From assembly GCF_010015585.1 (NCBI RefSeq), contig NW_022985067.1, positions 2,288,044-2,352,043 of the forward strand: a stretch of 64,000 nucleotides of DNA, in the 5' to 3' direction. Shown piece by piece: positions 57,062 to 64,000 of the stretch (positions are counted from its first letter, which is position 1; every line of letters begins with the position of its first letter). Under the pieces are notes generated by a model. The model made no database searches, was not told the DNA's origin, and worked only from the letters and a program-made list of their open reading frames with translations. A program made the position numbers and the translations under genes. The DNA comes from Eremomyces bilateralis CBS 781.70 (Eukaryota > Ascomycota > Dothideomycetes > Eremomycetales > Eremomycetaceae).

Positions 57062-58346
57062 CTACACGCTCGTCTCCGGCCTCTCCCCCTCTGCCACCAC
57101 TGGCACCCCCAACCCCCGCTCCGGACTCTGCAACACCAATTGCTCATGCCGCCTCGCCCTGAGATAATCACTCACGCTGCGGATCAGGATAAACCACCCC
57201 ACGATCATCAGCACGTACGCCATCCAATCCGCCATGCTCAGCCCGCCGACCCCGCCCACGTCGCCCGGCACCCCCGGGTTCACGTCGTCGTCCATCGTCT
57301 CCGGATCGAAGTCGTGTGCATCCGGATCCGCCGGCCCGCCGAATTCCCCCCCTCCGCCGACCGGATCCGAGAACGGTGGGGCACCCTTCATCGCGAAGCC
57401 ATACTGCACCATCGTAATCCCCAGGCCGGCCTTGGAGCCGTTCTTCGCCGCGTGCGTGGTGTGCAGGAGGTAGGTGAGCAAGAAGCCGATGACCTGGAAG
57501 GAGACAGAGATCATGGCGTTCCAGACGAAGGAGAAGAGCGAGCCGACGGGGAGCCCGTCGATGAATACGTCGTCGGAGAGTGTGCCGGGGGCGAGGATGG
57601 TGGTTTCCCAGTAGGGCGGGGTGGCGTCTGCCGCGGCTTGTTCGTAGGACTGTTTCATCATATTAGCATCGTTATTGAGCAGCATAGGGGTGTTGAGATG
57701 GATGGGATGGGATGGAATGTCATGTACGTACCGGTGGCTTCTCATCCAGCTCCTCCCCCGGCGTCGGCTTCGCGCTCAGGTTCGCAAACACCCCATCATT
57801 CGCCGAATACCCTCTCCCCGCCGCATTCCGCCTCGGCGTCGATGACGCGGCCGCGGAGAACGTCGGCACCTCCGTCATCCGCCTTTGCAGTCCCTCGCTC
57901 GCATTTGTCGCCGCCTGCGCATCGCCATCCGCGCTCGTCCGTCGTACTAGGCGCTGGCGCGCATCGTCGGAGCCGCGGCGGCCGGAGTCGGAGTCACTAT
58001 CGGAGTCGGAGGGGTCGAAGGTATCGGCGAGGGTGCGGTCGGCGGAGGTGGTGAGGGGGTCGTGGGAGAGGAGGCGGGAGGTGGGGGAGGAGGCGCGAGA
58101 GCGGAATGAGGGGGGAGGGGAGTTGGGAATGGGGCGTTGAGGGAAACGGTGCGCGGAGGAAGGTTGGTGGGGGCTTATGGGAGAGGAGGAGTCGTCTTCT
58201 TCATCGTGGGGGGATACCTGGGGGTTGTTAGATGGTGGGTGAGGGGAGGTGAGAGTGGTGAGATGACGCTGGGAGTGTCGAGGGACTGGGGATAAAGGGG
58301 AAGATGTCTGAAGAGTACTCACTCTTTCGTATCGTTGTGAACTCAT
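57062..58346 (-). CDS. bsd2: BSD2/Ndfip-type Rsp5 adaptor, metal homeostasis
   Basis: Exons 57732-58346 and 57062-57649; 400 aa as read. A further intron at 58218-58322 (GTGAGT to CCCCAG, 105 nt) is likely. It is stop-free and in phase, and its removal gives MSSQRYER-VSPHDEEDD and 365 aa. A PPSY motif that would bind the WW domains of Rsp5 is split by the second intron between PP and SY. Three membrane segments follow: SFVWNAMISVSFQVIGFLLT, KAGLGITMVQYGF and WMAYVLMIVGWFILIRSV. Bsd2 resides in the endomembrane system and directs metal transporters such as Smf1 to vacuolar degradation. Both exons show the C-to-G codon drift. Confidence 0.92.
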
Positions 58347-58968
58347 CTCGCCGAGTCGATTAGCGTGGTTGATCCCACGCGCGCCTGCGGTCCGTCGTGA
58401 GGCGACCCTGATCAGTGATCAAGCCGGAGGAAGAATGGTGGGTGGATTCCCGAGAGTGGGAGGTATAGATAAAGAAACTCGCTGTCACAGGTGGAGAAGG
58501 GTATCTAGTTGATGGGTGGAATGGAGTAAGAGAGTGAAAAGGACGGATGATGATGGGGATTTATCAGATGTGTGTTGCAGTGATCCTTTAGACTCCGGAG
58601 TCGATGGAGATGGAGTCGTCAGTCGCTTTGCCTGTCGCTTGGCCGGAACTGAACCCCGTGGCGATGTTACGTGTATGCCTGAATGCCTGTATGCCTGATT
58701 CGTGGCGTTTTGTCTAGAGTCACGTGCGCCACTGCCCTCTCAAATAGTCACGTGCTCATGAAATGATCATTCGCTCTGGTTGGCAACAGAGACCACGAAT
58801 GAACATTCGACTTCCATCTGGACTTTTTATACTGTTGGTGTTGTTGCTGTTCAACTGCTCAACGCTGCTGTGCCACACGTATGACTTGCTGGTCATTCTG
58901 ATATTTAGAATGACTTCGCAGTTATTATAGTCCCTCCTTAATCTACCGTTTCCCGTACCTCACCCGCC
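58347..58968. promoter_or_regulatory. Divergent promoter region, bsd2 / cbp6
   Basis: A 620-bp spacer. A single exact SreA-type site (TTATCAGAT, the reverse of ATCTGATAA) lies at 58561-58569, 215 bp upstream of bsd2. One such match is expected by chance in a window of this size. Confidence 0.35.
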
Positions 58969-59465
58969 ATGTCTCGACAGGTAATCTATCCATCAGAAAC
59001 TCTGTCAACAACCTTCAACATACTCACAAGTACACCAGGCGATCGCGAGGCATTATGCCCGAATCTCCAGCCTCTGGCCCACCGATCCTCTCCGACCCCA
59101 AATCACCTTCCAATCCGCCATCCAATTCCGCGAATCCCTCGCATCCCCCCAACCCGCGGCCGAAAGCGTCCAGTCATCCACACCCGCCGCGCCCCTAGAC
59201 GGACAGCGGGAATTAAGAAACGCTAATGCGTTATACTCACTACTTGATAACCGGTATATGAAGAAGGTGTGTAGCATTACGCGATGGATGCTGAAGTAGG
59301 CCGGCTAACATTACGCGGTAGTACCCAATCTCGAAAGACGTCCTGAAACCAAAGTCGAACGTTACGTATTACGATGATCTCATAAAGGAATTGGAGATGG
59401 CGCCGAGGCGGAATTGGTGGGAGAACTTCGTTACGAACCTTCGCGGGAAGATTAGGTTTTCGTGA
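58969..59465 (+). CDS. cbp6: CBP6/UQCC2-type cytochrome b translation and assembly factor
   Basis: Three exons: a 12-nt first exon 58969-58980 (MSRQ), 59039-59266 and 59322-59465; 127 aa. Spliced, the N-terminus reads MSRQAIARHYARISSLWPTD. The C-terminal part is RYMKKYPISKDVLKPKSN, then YYDDLIKEL and WWENFVTNLRGKIRF, the Cbp6/UQCC2 pattern. With Cbp3 the protein sits at the mitoribosome exit and chaperones newly made cytochrome b of complex III. Reading through the first intron, as a naive ORF would, yields an unrelated frame. Short basic matrix protein; confidence is good from the C-terminal block. Confidence 0.85.
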
Positions 59466-59619
59466 GGGAGGGATGATGATTTGCTGCTCGCTGTTAAACT
59501 ACTCTGAGACTATGGCCATGCCTGGGGTCAGAGCAACCTATCCCACACAGCATCTGAGCTATCTACTTTATGTGAGGCATCTAATCCATGACTGTAGACG
59601 AATCTTTCAAACAATGTTT

Positions 59620-60960
59620 TCAGTCTGACTGAATACTCATGGCCTTCTCCTTTACGAGTTGTAGCAGTATGCTTGGACTGTTCATCTTCTGGGCATGGTG
59701 CAGAAGGATGCTGCAGGGCCGCCGGCGATGAACTTGGAATCGACATTGCCGATGAAATGCCTTCCAAGAACAAATCCGGAACCTCTGCCTATTCTGCATC
59801 CAATTCGTCCTCCGTATACGAATCCCACCCATCCTCAGTGCTATTGGGATGTCGCCATCGTCATCGCCGCCAAAGTCGTCTCGGGGTTCAGCAGCTCCGC
59901 TCATTGCTGCCACGTGGTGTAAAAGCCATTGCATCTCCAATATCCCTAAGTCAGGCAGCGGCCGTGCTACTGGGTCATCGGTTTCAAGGGAATTTTTGTC
60001 TCCGGAACAGATTTTCTCCTCAGTCTCGTAATGGAATAGCTTGACTAAGTTTGGACCTTGGTCCAAGTCCGCTGGCAAGGAAGGACGTTGGAGAACGTCG
60101 ACTTGAGGGGTGTAATTGCGTGGTGGTAGCCAGGAAAACTGTACGTCCAGACGTTTCTTGTCATCTGAAAGCCTGATTAATTTGAGGGCGAAATATGCTC
60201 TTCCCCAATATGCATGCGCGTTCGGACTGAGACACATAAGGTTATGAGAAGCCTCAGTCCCCGTGGGGAATATGGCTGTTTCCATATATCCACACGCTCC
60301 CCAGGCCAAAACGCACGTAAGATGCCCCAGAAGGAGGACCGAGGTCCTCCACTAGAGTCATCCTCATGTCGCATTGAAAACGGATAGATATGTGCCACAT
60401 CGATTGGCTCGCCTACCTTCGTGAGTACACATTTGAGTTGGTCTCTCTCACGACACTGAATGCTACTAGCAGGAACTTAATTAACCACTCCAGATGGACT
60501 AACCAGATCTCGCTGAGATTTTGAGTTAGAAGCGCCCAGCTGAGTATCACCCAGCTTTCGCTTCTTTCTACTAGGATTATCTCGTGACGAAGGTGGTGGC
60601 GGTGACGAGGATGGTAGTGAGGGAGTAGAAGCGGTAGAAGACGTGCGATGTCGTTGAGTCCCTACATAACATTCGCAATCCATACTAACATATAAGATGA
60701 ATTTGTAAACCTACATTTTGGAACTAATTTCACAAACTGTTCTACGTCTCCAACCTCGGCCAAATAGAGACGCGGCCCTTCAGGCTGCTGGGTAGCCAAG
60801 TCTACAATGCGCTGTAGGCGATCAATGTCGCCGAGCCACAGGCACGCCCAAGCTGTTGGGCCTTGTATTTCATCGGCACGTAGGGCGGTTTTCAAGGTTT
60901 CGAGGAGGTTATGCGCTCTGGGTCATCAAATTCCCCCTCCGGTCCGCCTTGAGATGCCAT
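59620..60960 (-). pseudogene. Decayed fungal HNH-nuclease domain gene
   Basis: Pieces of one fungal HNH_2-type protein lie in order on the minus strand. First is a helical N-terminal part (ALRADEIQGPTAWACLWLGD). Next comes a Ser/Pro linker with a basic patch (SRKKRKLG). The HNH core follows (RERDQLKCVLT, then IDVAHIYPFS, then NLMCLSPNAHAYWGRAYFAL). Last is the family's C-terminal block (LPDLGILEMQWLLHHVAAMS). Two junctions are ordinary introns, but at least two other joins change frame with no splice signals. The gene therefore looks inactive, unless the assembly has indel errors. Function of the intact family is unknown. Confidence 0.7.
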
Positions 60961-61683
60961 AGTGGTTGGTTCTGTTGACAGACTCCGAGGGGATGGAGGT
61001 CCGAGGGAGGAGGGAGGATCAATGGGGTAGGTGTGGCCTGGATGGTCCTCGAAATGGTACGACGTCAGACATTGAGAGTGGAAATGCTTCAATCGAAGCT
61101 AAAGCAGCAGAAAGGAAAGGAAGGATCGTGTACAGAAGTACAGAGGTGAAGAAGTAAAGAAGTGAAGAGGTGAGGTGAAGTGGTGGAATGAGCCATATCG
61201 TGGGCTCCCGCAATGTGATCAAGGTTCGCGAGATCAGATGCTGCCTCCCCGAAAAGAAATCTCTATCTTTACTATAACAGCGAAGAGGAGGAGCGCAAGA
61301 AGTCAGAGGGCCGGGGGCCAGGTGCAGGTGGAAATGATAGGATGGGAGGGAATCCGGGGGGGGGAATCCGGGGAGCAGCGGCGAGTGTTCGGGTGTCACC
61401 GTAAAAGATAGGAAAGGGAAACATGAAAGAGCAGAAAGGGAAGATGAATATAAAACGATAATTAGAACGAGGGGGGGTGGGACCCATGTAAAGCTCCCCG
61501 CGCTCAGTTAATACGAGTAAGGTCTGTTCGAGTATTAAGGCCAGATCGAGTCAGGTCAGCTCGGGATATCCCAATTCCCATCTCATCACCCACCGTTGAC
61601 CTCACTTCTCCGCAATTAACCTCCGATTCTTTGCCAAGATCATAGAAATCAAGATCGTAGAAATCACAATCATATAAACCAAC
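60961..61683. other. Intergenic, 0.72 kb
   Basis: Purine-rich in part, with G runs at about 61356-61373 and 61470. No supported gene. The right end is the HINT promoter, with a short repeated motif (aagatcatagaaatc / aagatcgtagaaatc) at about 61636-61665. Confidence 0.45.
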
Positions 61684-62213
61684 ATGTCTTCGGTAGCGTG
61701 TATCTTCTGCAGGATTATCAAAGGTATCATCTCTCCACATGGCACCTTGTCAACCCTAGCTCACTACTCCAGGCGAGATCCCAAGCATCAAGCTCTTCGA
61801 GAGCGAGAAGACGCTCGCCTTCCTCGATATCAACCCTCTCAGCAAGGGCCATTCCGTACGTATACCCTTCCTAACCCCCAACCATCCGCGCCCCCCTCCG
61901 ATCCGCCATCTAACGCGCCCTGCTCCAGCTCATTATCCCCAAATACCACGGCAAGCACATCACCGATATCCCCGACGACCACCTCCTCGAGGTCCTCTCC
62001 GTCACCAAACGCATTGCCCGCGCCGTCGGCGCCGAGAACTTCAACGTGCTGCAGAACAACGGCCGGATCGCGCATCAGATGGTCGATCATGTGCATTTCC
62101 ACATGATCCCGAAGCCGAACGAGGAGGAGGGGTTGGGAATCGGGTGGCCAATGCAGGAGCCGGGGACGGAAAAGCTGAAGGCATTGGGGGAGGAGATTAA
62201 GGCGAAGATGTGA
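61684..62213 (+). CDS. hnt1: HINT-type histidine triad nucleotide hydrolase
   Basis: Three exons, 61684-61723, 61773-61855 and 61929-62213; 135 aa. CIFCRIIKGEIPS opens the HIT fold with a Zn-type Cys pair. FLDINPLSKGHSLIIPKYH spans the second junction. HVHFHMIPK supplies the triad His95, His97 and His99, the middle one being the nucleophile region of HINT enzymes. The probable activity is adenosine 5'-phosphoramidate hydrolysis. The protein is cytosolic or nuclear. Exon 3 begins with C-ending codons and ends with G-ending ones. Confidence 0.95.
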
Positions 62214-62299
62214 GGAGCATGCGATAGGTGGGACATGGGGTGGTGGGACATTGCATGGCATGATGTATATGATGCTACGTTTGATATATAATAACAGAG

Positions 62300-63384
62300 C
62301 TATCTCCAGCTCCATAAAGATGCCTTAGACTCAGAATTCGCGTAGCAGCGGAACTCATTGCCTAGTTCCTTCGCGTGCTTCGGCTCAAACGACGTGGTTC
62401 GGACGCCGGATGCGCTGTAGAGCTTGAGGATGAGTTGCTCCATCCGTTCCCCCGTACAGATGATCAACTCCGGTTTCCACGCCTCACTGGCCGGTAGACC
62501 TCTTCCAGGCTCCGGCGAAGTGCTTGAGAGCCACCGAGCGGTAATGGCAGCTGGATGACCGTGTCAGCGTCGCCTTTTAGTCGTAAGTAAAAACGTACTC
62601 CGTGTTTGACAATCATCGCTGAGGAAGGGGGGATCGCATATAATGCGGTGGTATTTCCCTTTCATCTCCGCTGCATTGAATTAGATTGAGGGATCATGAA
62701 TGGGATCTCTAGGATCCGCGAACCTGGTAACACGAAAGGATACTTGAAGTCGTATTGAACGAACTCCTTGAACACAGCAAATCTGTCGTCATACTCGAGG
62801 AGGGAGATTGTCGGATGGGTGTTGGCATATTCCGTAGCCTTAAAACCCACATTAGATAGTCCAACAAGAAATATTCATGATTCGCCAAATTTGAAGGCTG
62901 TTTATGACCCCTAGATTCGTTTCAATCAGTATGGAGAGAACTACGTTACCTGCAGATTCTTGAGCTGGATAAACACACTTGGCGCAGATACGACCGCAAT
63001 GCAAGTCTCATCTGTCGCATCCTCCAGGAGTTCCCTCGCTAAGGCTGTAGCGGTAGGATCATCGTACTACAGTAAGTCGTAAGTTGCTGGACTTCAACCA
63101 AAGACAGTCGATTCAGTCGCCACCGTACCCAGAATTGACTGGCATTCCAATCTTCCGTAAAGAGTTCCATTGACAAAGGGTTATCCTTGTCAAATTTCAA
63201 CTCCGATTTGGTTTTTAGGTCTTCGAATCGAGCTTCTTGGGCTTCGCGATCGTCGTAGAACTGTTCCAGAAGCGCGAGCGTGGCGGCAGGGAGCCGTCTA
63301 TGCTTGGTTAGAACGGGAAATCTGACGATAGTACTGAACATAAACGTACAGGACATCTTCTTCATCCTCGCCATGTGAGGCCAT
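62300..63384 (-). CDS. efm5: EFM5/EEF1AKMT1-type eEF1A lysine methyltransferase
   Basis: Six exons on the minus strand: 63350-63384, 63129-63297, 62950-63066, 62724-62838, 62599-62670 and 62300-62550; 252 aa. The conserved opening LFTEDWNASQFWYDD spans a junction, then comes IAVVSAPSVFIQLKN. The catalytic DPPF motif (158-161, in ICDPPFLSDDCQT) resembles that of N6-adenine methyltransferases, for which the family was first named. ELIICTGERM and EFRCYANS end the domain. Yeast Efm5 trimethylates Lys79 of eEF1A. The very 5' exon encodes the acidic start MASHGEDEEDV. Confidence 0.92.
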
Positions 63385-63709
63385 GAAGGTCTCGGATCTC
63401 GAATAGTAAGATCTTTGAACTTTTCAAGTCATATAAAGATGGTAGGGCTGAGTCCTTTTTTTGTCAGCCAAGTGAGCCACCAACGAAATCTCCAATTCTC
63501 CATATCGGACCCACTAGACCCGATTCGGACGTGGGGTAGATCTCGGCATCCCCCACTTGACCCTTCGCCCAACCGCAACGTTCCCGTTACCAACCCCGGT
63601 CCTCTATTCCGTACCTCGGATATAAATTATGAAGGCGTGCTATAATGTTTCCATGGCTCAAAGGTCTTGCACTTATCATGACGTGAATTGAAGGATACAT
63701 CGCTTAAAC
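63385..63709. promoter_or_regulatory. Divergent promoter region, efm5 / LACTB2-like
   Basis: A 325-bp spacer between outward-facing start codons. No recognised motif or supported ORF. Confidence 0.4.
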
Positions 63710-64000
63710 ATGAATGCAGCTTGGCCACATATTCCGGAGGTCGAAAGACTGAGCGCGAGAGTCATCCGCATACTGGGAGGTAACCCGGGCAAGGTGAGCA
63801 CGCAATCTAGATGAATCACTAGATATGGACTGACTGTGATAGTTCACGCTACAAGGTAATTGCTCCTGTGAATAGCCGGCGAGACTCGAAACTCAGACAA
63901 CCAGGCACGAACACATACCTCATCGGTCAAGGACCTCGCCGTATCCTCATCGACTCCGCCCAGGGCATCCCCTCCTGGATCCACGCGTTGAAGAATGTCC
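63710..64000 (+). CDS. lactb2: LACTB2-like metallo-beta-lactamase fold endoribonuclease, 5' part
   Basis: Partial, running off the window. Exons are 63710-63793, a 13-nt micro-exon 63843-63855 and 63905 onward, with two 49-nt introns. The spliced start reads IPEVERLSARVIRILGGNP, GK, FTLQGTNTYLIG, then GPRRILIDSAQG. This is the exact opening of LACTB2 family proteins (strand, GTNTYL loop, LID-type strand). The metal ligands lie beyond the window. Human LACTB2 is a mitochondrial single-strand endoribonuclease. Related fungal proteins also serve as thioesterases in polyketide clusters, but no such cluster is visible here. Confidence 0.85.

Noticed and set aside
1-64000. LTR retroelements, virus-derived genes, CRISPR arrays, rRNA
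   Set aside because: No reverse transcriptase, integrase, capsid, LTR-like direct repeats, spacer arrays or rRNA stretches were recognisable on either strand.

Overview
This window is nuclear DNA of a filamentous ascomycete (Pezizomycotina; the class cannot be fixed by eye). Genes carry short GT-AG introns, mostly about 45-65 nt. Several families are typical of mould-type ascomycetes: AcrB, a DUF2434 membrane protein, DUF7730, Hpc2 and FMP52. The sequence is a draft assembly, with a 135-base N gap at 55862-55996. About 28 host genes can be supported, plus one intron-bearing tRNA-Ser(UGA), one decayed hAT DNA transposon and one decayed HNH-domain gene. No retroelement, virus-like element, CRISPR array or biosynthetic cluster was seen.

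Layout. 0-10 kb: GC-rich repeat, hAT remnant, a basic protein with an acylation-type N-terminus, FMP52, an MFS transporter with three phased SreA-type GATA sites just upstream, and a UCH37/Uch2-like deubiquitinase broken by one in-frame TAG. 10-20 kb: tRNA-Ser, the deadenylase CCR4, a SAM methyltransferase, and ETFRF1 head to head with a mitochondrial hotdog thioesterase. 20-30 kb: AcrB, DUF2434 protein, SYS1, COA6 and a microbial-type PARG domain protein. 30-40 kb: mitochondrial AsnRS, a group II PLP decarboxylase, a CaM kinase, a DUF7730 protein and an orphan. 40-50 kb: UBP2, the complex I 21.3 kDa subunit and tubulin cofactor C. 50-64 kb: HPC2, RPAP1 (split by the gap), BSD2, CBP6, the HNH relic, HINT, EFM5 and the start of a LACTB2-like gene.

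Two themes run through the window. Many products act in mitochondria (FMP52, ETFRF1, COA6, AsnRS, NDUFA11-type subunit, Cbp6 and probably the thioesterase), and four act in ubiquitin biology (Uch2-like, AcrB, UBP2, BSD2). The most unusual signals concern gene structure. One gene can only be read if it has a one-nucleotide exon, and at least five other exons are 9-13 nt. In about a dozen genes the coding strand switches from C-ending to G-ending codons along each exon and resets at the next exon.

All splice sites were read by eye and checked for phase. No database search was run.
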